A stretch of 64,000 nucleotides of DNA from Paralvinella palmiformis (Eukaryota; Annelida; Polychaeta; Terebellida; Alvinellidae), in assembly GCA_025642065.1 (NCBI GenBank), contig JAODUP010000919.1:209001-273000 (forward strand), read 5' to 3'. A program made the position numbers and the translations under genes. A model generated the notes under the pieces. That model did not search any database, had not been told where the DNA came from, and was given only the letters and a program-made list of their open reading frames with translations. The stretch's first letter is position 1. Every line of letters begins with the position of its first letter. Shown piece after piece: positions 34,124-45,154 of this stretch.

Positions 34124-35914
34124 GGTCCCGGCGGTTAAGCCGAGACTTTGTGTCAACATTTCGACCCCTATTTTGGGGTGTCAGCTTAATGGCCAGTGCT
34201 ATTTCAGTGTCAAGAAATCCAGTCATCAGGAGAAGAAATTTCAGTGTGTTAGGAGCCGTCTACACTCTAGTCTCTATCTTAGTAGATCTAGCTAGATGCA
34301 AACGGACATCAATCGCCATTTTGATTTAAACTCATGCAGTCATGGAGTGAGAATAGAAGTGAAACAAGTTGATGATGATTATACGCGGCTTTATAATGAA
34401 AATCAATGTTTACATGTAGAATTATCTGATTTTGGTAATGATGGATAAACGTCGTTTGACTTAGTAGCGCATTTCACGACTTTCAATTTGAAGGCACCGC
34501 CGGTAACAAGACAACTCGTACCCAAGACATCCTGTACTGAAGAGCGTCGTATCGCATTCGTTTGGTGGCATATACATTAGGGTGCCCCCAATATACATAT
34601 TTATAATAATAATGGGATAATTACTGATTTTTTAATTTATTTTCAATAGAGAGTTATAGTTACTAACTGACAGCATTAACTGATAATATACATTGTCATG
34701 GACTTCATATTACAACGACTTCATATTACATCGACTTCATATTATGCTGACTTCATATTACATGGACTTCATATTACATGGACTTCATATTACATGGACT
34801 TCATATTACATGGACTTCATATTACATGGACTTCATATTACATGGACTTCATATTACATGGACTTCCTATTACGCTGACTTCATATTATGCTGACTTCAT
34901 ATTACATGGACTTCATATTACATGGACTTCATATTACATGGACTTCATATTACATGGACTTCATATTACATGGACTTCATATTACATCGACTTCATATTA
35001 CATCGACTTCATATTACAATGACTTCATATTACATCGACTTCCTATTACGCTGACTTCATATTACATCGACTTCATATTACATGGACTTCATATTACATG
35101 GACTTCATATTACATCGACTTCATATTACATCGACTTCATATTACAACGACTTCATATTACATCGACTTCATATTACAACGACTTCATATTACATCGACT
35201 TCATATTACATCGACTTCATATTATGCTGACTTCATATTACATGGACTTCATATTACATGGACTTCATATTACATGGACTTCATATTACATGGACTTCAT
35301 ATTACATGGACTTCATATTACATGGACTTCATATTACATGGACTTCATATTACAACGACTTCATATTACAACGACTTTATATTATGCTGACTTCATATTA
35401 CATGGACTTCATATTACATGGACTTCATATTACATGGACTTCATATTACATCGACTTCATATTACAACGACTTCATATTACATGGACTTCATATTACATC
35501 GACTTCATATTACATCGACTTCATATTACATCGACTTCATATTACATCAACTTCATATTACATCGACTTCATATTACAACGACTTCATATTACAACGACT
35601 TCATATTACAACGACTTCATATTACATCGTCATTGACTTTACATACGGTTCACTGAATGTTTAATCACGCTGTTAATTTAAGTTTGCAGTGCTACATATG
35701 CGCTAGCAGTTTGCGTAAACGTTCGTTATAATATGCCTTGATCTATTAACAGCATAGAAAATGCATTGGTATGAATAATGAATTATGAAAACAAAATTAT
35801 TTTATGCGTTCAAAATTCCACCTGGAAATACTGCAGGTCGGCTTATTGGATGGTACTACCATAAATTATGATATATTAGGCCTAAAAACCGTCCTCGGCT
35901 TAATGGCTGAGACT
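34124..35914. mobile_element. Candidate TIR element enclosing the minisatellite, just upstream of CDK5RAP3
   Basis: The left end GGTCCCGGCGGTTAAGCCGA and the inverted right end AGTCTCAGCCATTAAGCCGA align well, and TA lies outside each end (34122-34123, 35915-35916). Both ends also carry an inner inverted CGGCTTAATGG-like box (near 34184 and 35838). A second copy of the left end is at 42197. The element begins only about 110 bases before the CDK5RAP3 start codon. No transposase was seen. Confidence 0.55.
34697..35629. repeat. 16-bp minisatellite, about 58 units
   Basis: Unit TTCATATTACATGGAC with variation almost only in the four or five bases before GAC (CATG, CATC, CAAC, TGCT, CGCT, CAAT), plus an occasional TTCCTATTA. 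Because 16 is not a multiple of 3 and no unit frame contains a stop, all three plus-strand frames stay open and give artificial proteins repeating every 16 residues. Units with TGCT tend to open runs of CATG units, a blockwise pattern typical of unequal exchange. Confidence 0.97.
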
Positions 35915-36184
35915 TACGGTGATGCTCGTCTTATGAGACCCAGACGATCAACAGTGCATTCCTGTTCTAGATCTTTGGGCCTGGACAATTAAAGATTATT
36001 TTAGTCAATAATTCTAAGGCACAGCTGAAGAAATTGGTTCTCTGTGGCTACACACAATAGCATTATATATGTGTACCATTGGAAGTGCCTGTCATAAATG
36101 GCTATTCATAATTCACATTCAGAGAAGAGCTACAAGAATGTTTGGGGTATTTCTTTCATTTCATAATCTACACTCATGAAGCAG

Positions 36185-36470
36185 GGATAATACACAAAAG
36201 TGTGATCATAATTTACAATCATTAACGAGGGGATAATACACAAAAGTGTGATAATAATTTACATTCAGAAGAGGGGATAATACACAAAAGTGTGATCATA
36301 ATTTACAATCAAGAATGAGGGGATAATACACAAAAGTGTTATCATAATTTACAATCATGAAGCGGGGATAATACACAAAGGTGTGATCATAATTTACAAT
36401 CATGAACGAGGGGATAATACACAAAAGTGTTATCATAATTTACAATCATGAAGCGGGATAATACACAAAA
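36185..36470. repeat. 45-bp tandem repeat, about 7 units (including the last partial one)
   Basis: GGATAATACACAAAAGTGTG recurs at 36185, 36231, 36275, 36321, 36366, 36412 and 36456 (spacing 44-46), each followed by ATCATAATTTACAATCA. Confidence 0.93.
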
Positions 36471-36525
36471 TTGTAAACACCTATTTCCAGTGTAGTCCCT
36501 TTTAATGAGTGACTGTTCAGATCTC

Positions 36526-36670
36526 TCCCACCACTCACAGAGGAATAGTACAGAAAGATGGAACTGAAATATCAAACGATGATCACTGGTAGAATTATTA
36601 CATCATCTGGGGATATTAACACCACCTCCTCTTATTAAATTAATTCAGTGGAGACGGCTGCACCATTAAT
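36526..36670 (-). mobile_element. SINE-2 fragment
   Basis: Diverged middle portion of SINE-2 (CTCCCACCACTCACAG ... TTCAGTGGAGACGG). Confidence 0.6.
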
Positions 36671-36777
36671 CAGGAATGAGAGTGGCCTTAAGAAAAGAAA
36701 CCCTGAAAAGTAGGAAAGGAGTTTCCTACAAAAAATTTAAATCCACAAATTAATTTACCATTTTTACAACGTTAACA

Positions 36778-37218
36778 CTTACATGTGGTGTTACCAATAT
36801 ACTGGAACCCAAATAATCCAGATTGGTTTGTTTTTCGGGGAGAATCCCCAGGCTGTCGCTTATTGAGCACAGTCTCTATGTTGGAGTGGTTAAGAAATCA
36901 CCCCTCCCACCACTCAGAGGGGAGCAGTATATAAAGATGGAGCTAAAATACCCTGAGGATGGTCACTGCCAGAGTGTTTTACGTCCTCATGGGGTCTTTA
37001 ACGTCACCCCCTTTATTTTTAATAATTCAGTGGAGACGGCAGCAATCCAGAACTTTGGTTCCTTATATAGATATATCAGATACACACACTGACCTGTGGC
37101 ACCCCAAGTAAGCGTTTAACCAATTAAATGGTCAGGATGCTGTGGGCTCCGCTCACAACACTGTGACAATACCACATAGCATACCTTTAATCTATATAGA
37201 GATGTTGCTATTTAGGAA
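36778..37218. repeat. Duplicated segment, copy 1, split by a SINE-2 insertion
   Basis: 36778-36822 plus 37044-37218 together match 37584-37818, which lacks the SINE. It includes TGTGGTGTTACCAATATACT and CTTTAATCTATATAGAGATG. Confidence 0.8.
36823..37043 (-). mobile_element. SINE-2, 5'-truncated insertion
   Basis: The tail-side 221 bases of SINE-2; the tRNA head is lost. The 8-base target duplication AATCCAGA lies at 36815-36822 and 37044-37051. The paralogous segment at 37584-37818 preserves the empty site. Confidence 0.88.
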
Positions 37219-37583
37219 TTAAATAATTAATCAACTCACTGGCAATGCCAATCTGAAGCAAAAACTGCCCCTCCTCTCCGAAAACTGTGACTATTATAGC
37301 CTATCCCCAGAACCAACTGTCTTACCATATGCCAGTGGTTTAGTACCCAGCAGGGTTGTGAAAGTAAATACAGGATCTGACCCCTGCTGGGCAGAACTAA
37401 GCAAAAACATGTTTCAAGTCTCCTACTGGACAGTGGAATATAAACACATCTTTGATGATTACAAAATATACTGTTACATGGGGATACACCCAAGACTATG
37501 ACCAACACTTGATATAATCAAATATCTATTTAGCTAAAAGTGCCTTGGGGTTAAGCTTTTGCAATTTTTTACCAGGTGAAGAC

Positions 37584-37636
37584 TTACATGTGGTGTTACC
37601 AATATACTGGAACCAAATTAATCCAGAACTTTGGTT

Positions 37637-37675
<39 letters not shown>

Positions 37676-37818
37676 AGATATGCACTCTGACTGTGACACC
37701 CCATGTGAGCATTTAACCAATTAAAATGGTCTGAATACAGTGGACTCACCCCACAACACTATGACACCACCACAAAGCACACCTGTAATCTATATAGAGA
37801 TATTGCTATTTAGGAATT
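37584..37818. repeat. Duplicated segment, copy 2 (empty site)
   Basis: Uninterrupted counterpart of 36778-37218, expanded by a TA microsatellite at 37638-37671. Confidence 0.8.
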
Positions 37819-37849
37819 TACCCTGTTCAATGTTTAGAATGGGCCAAAA

Positions 37850-38100
37850 ACAATTCCACAACTTAATTTACCATTTAATTTTTTTAATTCAGAAATATTT
37901 CTTCCCTGGCAATCCTATTTGGAATATAAACTACTTGAAGTACGCATTCCAAGTAGGTACTCAGAGTACCTACTCATGGTAAAAAGTATTAGGCAAAAAG
38001 AGTCGGGAAAAAATGGAATTGATAAATTTGATGTAGAATTGACCAAATGGAATTGAGTGGAATTGGAGTTGACAAAATGGAATTGATCCCATGTCTGGAA
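37850..38100. repeat. Repeat with palindromic core, copy 1
   Basis: Shares GAAATATTTCTTCC, GGAATATAAACTACT and AAATGGAATTGATAAATTT with the inverted copy at 50255-50500. The core GTAGGTACTCAGAGTACCTAC is a near-perfect palindrome. Another partial copy lies near 36720-36770. Confidence 0.7.
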
Positions 38101-39430
38101 CTTAGCCACAATCAACTGCGGGTAAAAGGGTTAAATTTTTTTTTTTTGCATTATTAGGACAATCTGAGACCAGTTTGACACACTCCTCGTTTAACATTAT
38201 TTTCAGCTGTGAAAAAACACAAAAATCCGGTAAAAACTGGAAAATTCTCATCCCATGACATTTAATGTGGTTAGTCACACAATTTAATTTCACAAGGTTT
38301 ATTCAACATTATTCACATGTGTCAATAATCAAATAATTATATTTCCCTATCTGCAGTGGCTAAAGAGGAAAATGCACCCATTTATTTAATTACTACAATG
38401 ACCACTAGATAGCAGCACTGCCAACCCACTGTGGATCGCAGTTTGAGAAATATATGCAAATACTCTCTGTTACTTGCCTGGCAGGCATCTTCTGAACAAT
38501 GGTGTTTGATTAAGCTGGCTCTGAAACACTGAGGCACCTACCATGTCACAGTTAGAAGCCCAGCTCCCTGGTATGACATCTGACAGTTATAATTTGAATT
38601 TGATCATTTTCAAATTACAAACAGACATAACTGACCAACTTGAGATACTGTTTACACAGAGATCAAAGCAATATGCTAATTAGGTAGAAATACAAACCCA
38701 TAGGCAATTATATTAAATTCTGTTAATCATCTGGCATGAAGTTTTAAGCAGGAGGTGGAAGTCTGTGTTTATGAAGTCGCATAACTGTAAGATCTTGAGA
38801 TTGTCTATAGAGTTGGTCCTAAATTTGAACTAATTTCCTGGTGTCAGCGAACAAGATGATTTGCATTAAAAATAGATAAAATAATAATAACGACAAACTT
38901 CTATTGCGCCAAGATCCTAGAAAAGAATGGAGCTCAGTGGCGCAGCTAGTATGGGTGTTGAGCAAACTCATAGTCCGGGTATGATGCAAAGTTCACCAAT
39001 AAACGATTCGAAGGAGTGGAAACTTAGGAGGGATATGCAAGACTGAAAAGGTGAGTTCTCAGATGATGATGGAAACAAACGATGCTATTTGATGGCTTAG
39101 TGTGTTCAGAGAGTGAATTCCAAATAGTAGGGACAGCAACTGAAAAAGGATGAGTCCCAGTATGAGTTTTAACCCTGGTAACAGGCAACAAGCGAAAACC
39201 AGATGAACAGGGCCTATTGGGCTTGGGTGCTAGAAAAAGCGTGGAAAACAGATAGGCAATCAGTTTCTGTATCTTGAAACAAATACAAGGTCAGTGAGTT
39301 CAAGCACTATGACACAAGGATCTTGGTATTTAAAAAGGCATTCTTACCACAAACAGCATGAGTCAAATGTTATATTTAACATGAATCTAGAAGATGGCCA
39401 AACAGTTAACATATCGGGGTAAACTCGGAT
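38101..39430. other. Intergenic DNA without a recognised gene
   Basis: Only short open frames. 39050-39400 (GTGAGTTCTCAGATGATGATGG and onward) may belong to a decayed LINE downstream of the fragment at 39436, but I could not assign it. Confidence 0.35.
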
Positions 39431-39435
39431 TAATA

Positions 39436-39900
39436 ATAATAATAATAATGTATATTTAATAAAGCGCCCTTACTAGCAGGAGCCATTCAAAGGCGCTGTA
39501 CAAATAATATGTAATATAATAATACCCCAAATAATATATCTGTAAAACCAGTAATGATTTAAAAGATAATAATTATTTATTTGTGAAAACGACCTTAAAT
39601 AAATGTGTTTTAGAAGAGATTTAAAATTTCCAAGAGACGACGCATTTCTAATATTTGCCAGCAACTTATTCCACAAAGTGGGGGCTGCAACACTAAATGC
39701 ACAGTCACCATATGACTTGAGCCGAGACACTGGCACCTGCAATAATATCTGACTGGATGACCTGAGATTATATAAGTAGAATGACACAAAAAATTATTTG
39801 AAAGAGTTTCAACCTGTACGCGTTCAAGACACGTCAACTCGCGCAGAACTAGAACAGAATAGGTTATTACTTCAAACAGATGAATCATTTAGAGAAATAA
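39436..39900 (-). mobile_element. 3' end of an L2-like LINE
   Basis: The minus strand encodes the closing segment of an L2/CR1-type ORF: YNLRSSSQILLQVPVSRLKS, YGDCAFSVAAPTLWNKL, then an SLGNFKSLLK motif. It is followed by AAGGGCGCTTTATTAAATAT and a short ATT repeat at 39433-39450. The rest of the element is missing. Confidence 0.8.
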
Positions 39901-40260
39901 AACACACATTTATGAACACAAATGATCAAAGGGAAGATTTATCTGTATATAACTCATTAGTTATGTACACCTAATAAAATAATCCAATTTATTAATATGT
40001 CTCATTTCCTATCTGACAATTGTAATATTACAAGAGACAACTGATACTGAAAATAACAGTCTTCAAGATTTCAATATCTATATGGCAAATAGTAATTTGT
40101 GATTGTACTGTCGTGTCTTCTTAATATTCTATGAATTTACAGGATAATCAATTAACATTTTCAACATAATATTCCTGGATGGTGGGCCATCTCAGTGTCA
40201 CTAAGAGTATAATCTAAAAAGCCATACGTTTATTTATGACAGCAGGGTCCACCCCCGTTT

Positions 40261-40437
40261 TATATGACTAGAAGGCTTCAAAATAAACAAGATTCAATTA
40301 TTTTTATATGACTACAAGGCTTCAAAATAAACAAGATTCAATTATTTTTATATGACTACAAGGCTTCAAAATAAACAAGATTCAATTATTTTTATATGAC
40401 TACAAGGCTTCAAAATAAACAAGATTCAATTATTTTT
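40261..40437. repeat. 44-bp tandem repeat, 4 units
   Basis: TATATGACTACAAGGCTTCA starts at 40261 (with GAAGG), 40305, 40349 and 40393, exact period 44. The units are almost identical, so the expansion is recent. Confidence 0.95.
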
Positions 40438-41130
40438 AGTAAATTATCGACTGATTGTCCTTACGATGCATCTTGATTAGTCGACAAAACTGACATCAAA
40501 CATAATATGAAGTAATCACATAACATAGTTTTTAATTACCAACTCGTTAGCCAAAAAAGTGGGAAATATTACGGCATTCCCTTAAGATGATAATCTTGCA
40601 GTGTAATCATGATTTTTAAACTTTCACAATTTCCCGAAGAAGGTTTTCATAAAATTTTCTTTTGCCCTGCATGCTATGAATTCAATTAAATTATATTTTA
40701 ACTTTTCCTTGCAAACCTCAAACTATATCTATTGAATAGGGGAGTTGATGAGTGGATTATATGGTGTTGGGAAAAAGATGGGAAAAATTAAAATATGGGT
40801 TTTGGGTTTAAAAAAACGAAATAAACAAACTTTTGGACATTTACAATATGAACCCGGATTACATATCTTATATTAAACTTTATTAAAGGGTTACTGCAAA
40901 TAGACCTTATTTTGAAATTTTTGTTTTGTTTAAATTTCCAACAACAACAAAAAATAAAATTCATATTTTTAAACAAATATTTTTTTTAATGCAGAATGGA
41001 ATTTTTAATAGTAATGAACCAATATACATTATAATAAATACACAACGTTTATGATATACTGACAGCAAGGAGTAACACTCTTTTATGGCTTGTAATTTGG
41101 GATTCTATCTATGGATGTGGATTTGTTAAC
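40438..41130. other. Intergenic AT-rich DNA
   Basis: Nothing recognised. The segments near 40610-40990 and 41250-41600 share short runs (AAAATTTTCTTTGCCCTG, TTTCCAACAACA), so they may be an old duplication. Confidence 0.4.
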
Positions 41131-41135
41131 AACGT

Positions 41136-41176
41136 TGACTGACACACCCATGTTAATAACATGGGTGTGTCAGTCA
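41136..41176. repeat. Perfect 20-bp inverted repeat with 1-base centre
   Basis: TGACTGACACACCCATGTTA (41136-41155) and its exact complement (41157-41176) around a single A. Able to form a hairpin or cruciform. Confidence 0.95.
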
Positions 41177-41754
41177 GATTTTATTATATTCATGATAGGA
41201 ACTTTTATGCTATTCATTAAGTATGTCACAGAGAAAGTGATATTTTTAAAATATAAAATTTTCTTTGCCCTGACGATGCTATGATTACAATGTAGGGAAG
41301 ACCTATTTATGACACCTTTTCCTTGCATCCCTCCTCTGTATCTATTCAGAATAGGTCAGTTGAGCTGAGTTGAGTCCCTCAGTCCTGGTGACCTCTGAGA
41401 CATATAGCTATGGGGAAACATATCTCAGAAATATGGGTATAAATTCGGTTTAAACATACAACTGAAGTATCAAAGTTCAATTATAAATTTACAAGTATGA
41501 ATCCTGCATATTACATATACTGTACATATTATCTTTATTAAATGGATTACTGCAAATAAAATTATGTTTGCAATTGTTGTTTTGTTTAATTTCCAACAAC
41601 ATTATTAAAAGCTAAACTCCCAACGTTGTAAATAAATGCATTCGTATTTGAAAAGCAGTTGTGTGACCCATAAACATGACATCCAAAACAACGTTTTTGA
41701 TAGCAAAAATGGGTTTTATTGAATAAATCATATTTGTAAATTAGTGCTGGAGAT

Positions 41755-41800
41755 ACAATCAGGACCGGAAAAAATTGGTAGCGCAAACATGTTTTATGGA
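41755..41800 (+). repeat. hAT-like terminus fragment
   Basis: CAGGACCGGAAAAAATTGGT resembles the left end of the hAT element in MRPL45 intron 7 (CAGGGCCGGAAAAATTGGTA). No partner end found. Confidence 0.4.
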
Positions 41801-42196
41801 CATCTTGATTTAAAAAAAAAGAAATTGAACAATAGACCGATCAGGCAGGCGAAATGCGTTGCATCAGTTACCAACTGCGGCCTAGTTACCAACTGCAGCC
41901 TCTGGTTAGAAACAGCTATGGCACCCTCTGTTAATAGGGGATGGCAACTTTTCACTAATGGTAAATACTGGAAATCTTTCAGCAAATTATTTCATATTAC
42001 AGGGAGACTGAGCCTAGTATTTCAGTTGAACGATTCTGTGTTTCCAAGGATTTATCACAATACTTATCACGTTATACCTTAATGATTGAGCGGACCGTTT
42101 TTTGCAGATGAACAACAGACCTAAGCCTCAAGATATAACACAATGATTGAGCCGACCAATCTTTCCAGATGAATGACACAGCTAAGCATTATCGTA

Positions 42197-42412
42197 GGTC
42201 CCGGCCATTAAGCCGAGACTTTGTGTCAATATTTTGACCCTTATTTTTTTTTGGGGGGGGGTCGGCTTAATGGCGGTGCTATTTCAGTGTCAAGAAATCC
42301 AGTCATCAGGAGAATAAATTCAGTGTGTTAGCAGCCATCTAGATCTGGAGTCTAGTCTAGATGCAAACTGACATCAATCGTCATTTTGATTTAAACTCAT
42401 GCAGTGAAAATA
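42197..42412 (+). mobile_element. Second copy of the left end of the 34124-35914 element
   Basis: Matches 34124-34340 closely (GTCAAGAAATCCAGTCATCA and the ACATCAATCG-CATTTTGATT block shared), with an expanded T/G run in place of TTTTGGGGTG. No right end was found; a SINE-1 fragment follows. Confidence 0.75.
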
Positions 42413-42416
42413 AAAG

Positions 42417-42535
42417 CATATCTGAAGGGTGTTTCATCTTTGACATCGCTTCATTACCTTTGCAGGTCGCTCGGCCCATTTAGCCTACCATGTACAAAAA
42501 AGTGTATGTAAAACATAAATCTTCATCACCATCAT
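42417..42535 (+). mobile_element. SINE-1 fragment, head missing
   Basis: Plus-strand tail half of SINE-1 (GGGTGTTTCATCTTTGAC ... CGGCCCATTTAGCCTACCAT) ending in CATCACCATCATCAC. Confidence 0.8.
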
Positions 42536-42992
42536 CACAACAACATTTGCAGATAATGACTGTGAGGGCTGGCACCAGCGACTGAACACAAAAACCCACT
42601 GACACAACTTGCCATTCTACCGGCTAGTTAACTTGCTCCACTAAGGGGACAGCTTAGTGGGTGTGGAAGCACTGTTGATTGTCGACGCAAAATTGAAGGA
42701 AGTGCAATGCATAAAATATACAAATCAGCAAATATAGATCTTCGCAAGGTGAACAAAACCGAGGGCGAATAGTCCAGTTCCCACCTGTAGTTAGATCTAG
42801 AGTATAGATCTACTGTATTATGTGTATAGATCTAGATTCTAGTGACAATGTAACTTATAGTTATTATGTTATACGTAACTCGTAAGTTATACACTAGTAA
42901 GTAGGTCTAATCATGTAACTGTTAAAGATATAGCCTTAATCTAGATTAGATGATAAATCCTAGATCTAGAATCTATCATCTAGTCTAGACTA

Positions 42993-43088
42993 ATTTACTT
43001 AAATTAAACTTGAGTCTTGACCAGTTGAAGTTCCTAGATCATCTACTGATCTAGGAACTTCAACTGGTCAAATTTAATTTAAGTAAAT
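42993..43088. repeat. Two-part long hairpin
   Basis: Inner arms of 25 bases (43017-43041 and 43047-43071) are exact complements around the loop TCTAC. The outer arms ATTTACTTAAATTAAA (42993-43008) and TTTAATTTAAGTAAAT (43073-43088) are also exact, separated from the inner arms by 8 bases on one side and 1 on the other. Confidence 0.95.
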
Positions 43089-43368
43089 GAATCTTGACAA
43101 CATAAAGACGTCACATAGTATGATAGTACTTACTACATAAAAGAAACAAACAGCTGTTATTATGTGACAAAATATAACAATGATATCAATAAACAGCTGT
43201 TTTCCTATCCCAAATGGCAAATCAACACATTTTACGGTCTATGCCACATGTTTATGTTTCGATCATAATAAATGAAATATATTATCCGATAACTGTATTG
43301 TCTTCTTTGAATGTGGGGGGGATATATCATCCACTAATAAAAGGATCCAGCTTGATCATCTTATATCC

Positions 43369-43736
43369 TAGTGAGCTCCGGTGGCCTAGCGGTTAAGCAC
43401 CAGGCACTTGGTGCCAACGGTCACAGGTTCGAACCCCGTAAGAGGTCGAAACTGTTCCAGGGATTAATTTCTCGGCTCACAACATCGTGGGTGGCTGACC
43501 ACGTTAAATGGCGCTGCCGTCTCCACTGAATTATTTAAAATAAAGGGGGACGTTAAAACCCCCCTGAGGACGTAAAACACTCTGACAGTGACCACCCTCA
43601 GGGTATTTCGGCTCCATCTTTCCGTACTGCTCCCCTGTGAGTGGTGGGGGAGGAGTTTCTCAACCACTCGAACATAGACGCTGTGCCGAATAAGCGACAG
43701 CCCGGGGATTCTCACCGAACAACAAAAAAAAAAACG
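43369..43736 (+). mobile_element. SINE-2 copy, full length with A-rich tail
   Basis: tRNA-derived head GTGAGCTCCGGTGGCCTAGC (A box), B box CAGGTTCGAACCC, a body of about 280 bases, and the tail AACAACAAAAAAAAAAACG. The target duplication TCTTATATCC lies at 43359-43368 and 43737-43746. It is the best reference copy of this family here. Confidence 0.95.
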
Positions 43737-43999
43737 TCTTATATCCCTTTATGATGAGCCTTACATTCAGTGGGATATGTGCATGCCTGAACAAATATAT
43801 GCAGAGATCCCTTTTATTAAGTGACTGAAGCACCCCTTACTCCTGCACTATCATAGGAAAGTAAATCGAGTGTTTTTCATTTCCACTGGTAATCAAAATT
43901 TATCATGTCCCATTTAAATCCATAGTCATTGATTGATTGATTTTGATTCACTTTCTTTCGTTTCATGATCATTGATCATGAAACAGGGGTAGGACTTGA

Positions 44000-44155
44000 A
44001 GGCGTAAACACTTTTTTTCCAGTGAGACGGCTCGATCCGCCATCTAACTTGATCATCCACCCGCAATATTGTGAGCCAATAATTTAATATCTGGGAATTT
44101 CTCAACCCCTTTATATGCTCGAATCTGTGATCCTTGGCCTTTACACTAATCATTT
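44000..44155 (-). mobile_element. SINE-2 fragment
   Basis: Diverged head-side part of SINE-2 on the minus strand (GGTTGAGAAATTCC-like then AATATTGTGAGCC complement), next to the compound microsatellite. Confidence 0.55.
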
Positions 44156-44204
44156 TTGTACTAACCAAGTACAACTTGAATAGCCAAATATATGGAAAAT
44201 GCTT

Positions 44205-44205
<1 letters not shown>

Positions 44206-44281
<76 letters not shown>

Positions 44282-44288
44282 ATATATA

Positions 44289-44357
<69 letters not shown>

Positions 44358-44370
44358 ATATATATATATA

Positions 44371-44420
<50 letters not shown>
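44206..44420. repeat. Compound microsatellite (TC)n(TA)n(CA)n(TA)n
   Basis: About 215 bases of four consecutive dinucleotide tracts, giving spurious open frames on both strands. It ends about 680 bases before the MRPL45 start codon. Confidence 0.97.
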
Positions 44421-45103
44421 CTGTAATAATACAATGTATATATGTTTTATACTATAAACCATATACATCTATAAACTTTATAGATGTATGGGTTAAAAGG
44501 TATATATGTTTAAAAATGGATGTTTTTATTTATAGATATAAAAGTTGATGGATGTATATAGGACTTATAGAATTTGTGCCAGGCAGGAAGTAGCGAGAAA
44601 ATATATGTATATATGTTTCAGCATTAAAAGTGCCCTGATTAATCATCCATATGTTGTATCCACGTTTGATGATTCTTTGAGTTGGCTTATGATACTGCTA
44701 CGTAAACCTGACTGTTTGTTCCTCTGATGGAGTGACGGGTTACACAAATATGAAATACTAATGTATAAATTTCTGTATTTATATGTGTTTATGTAGATAC
44801 AAATACTTTTATTTAACGTCAGTGTTTAGAACAGATTTAACGTTAGTCAGAGGCTAATATTGCTGATACGATGATGACTACGTATAAATCAGTGCGATAA
44901 CATATATAGCTCTTCGGCACACGCATTTCAGTTTTAAATAAGCGACACACACACACACACACACACAATGATGTGTTGTCCAGGTGGTGTGTGCTGTTGT
45001 GTTATCCTGACTCACTCCCTCGTTCTAAGAATATAACAGATGATCGGTTAAGTTATTTGTAGTGAGACATTATGGGAATTATTGAAATATAGTCGTGAGA
45101 AAG

Positions 45104-45154
45104 ATGACATTAGCGGGTGCAACGAAAGTTTGTTTGGTTTGTGCTCGTGTTCAG
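45104..45154 (+). CDS. MRPL45: MRPL45 exon 1 (residues 1-17)
   Basis: MTLAGATKVCLVCARVQ followed by GTAAAT, phase 0. The start has A at -3 (AAGATGA). The first exon is assigned by frame, donor and position rather than by homology, so it is less certain than the others; an alternative is the Met in exon 2 (RMAPVTLALAG). Confidence 0.7.

Noticed and set aside
34693..35664. Several long overlapping open frames encoding a MDFILHGLHITWTSYY-type repeat protein
   Set aside because: They come from a 16-bp minisatellite that is open in all three frames. There is no independent coding evidence.
43926..44548. Open frames of 63-180 codons on both strands (IYIY, THTH and SLSL runs)
   Set aside because: They are translations of the compound dinucleotide microsatellite.
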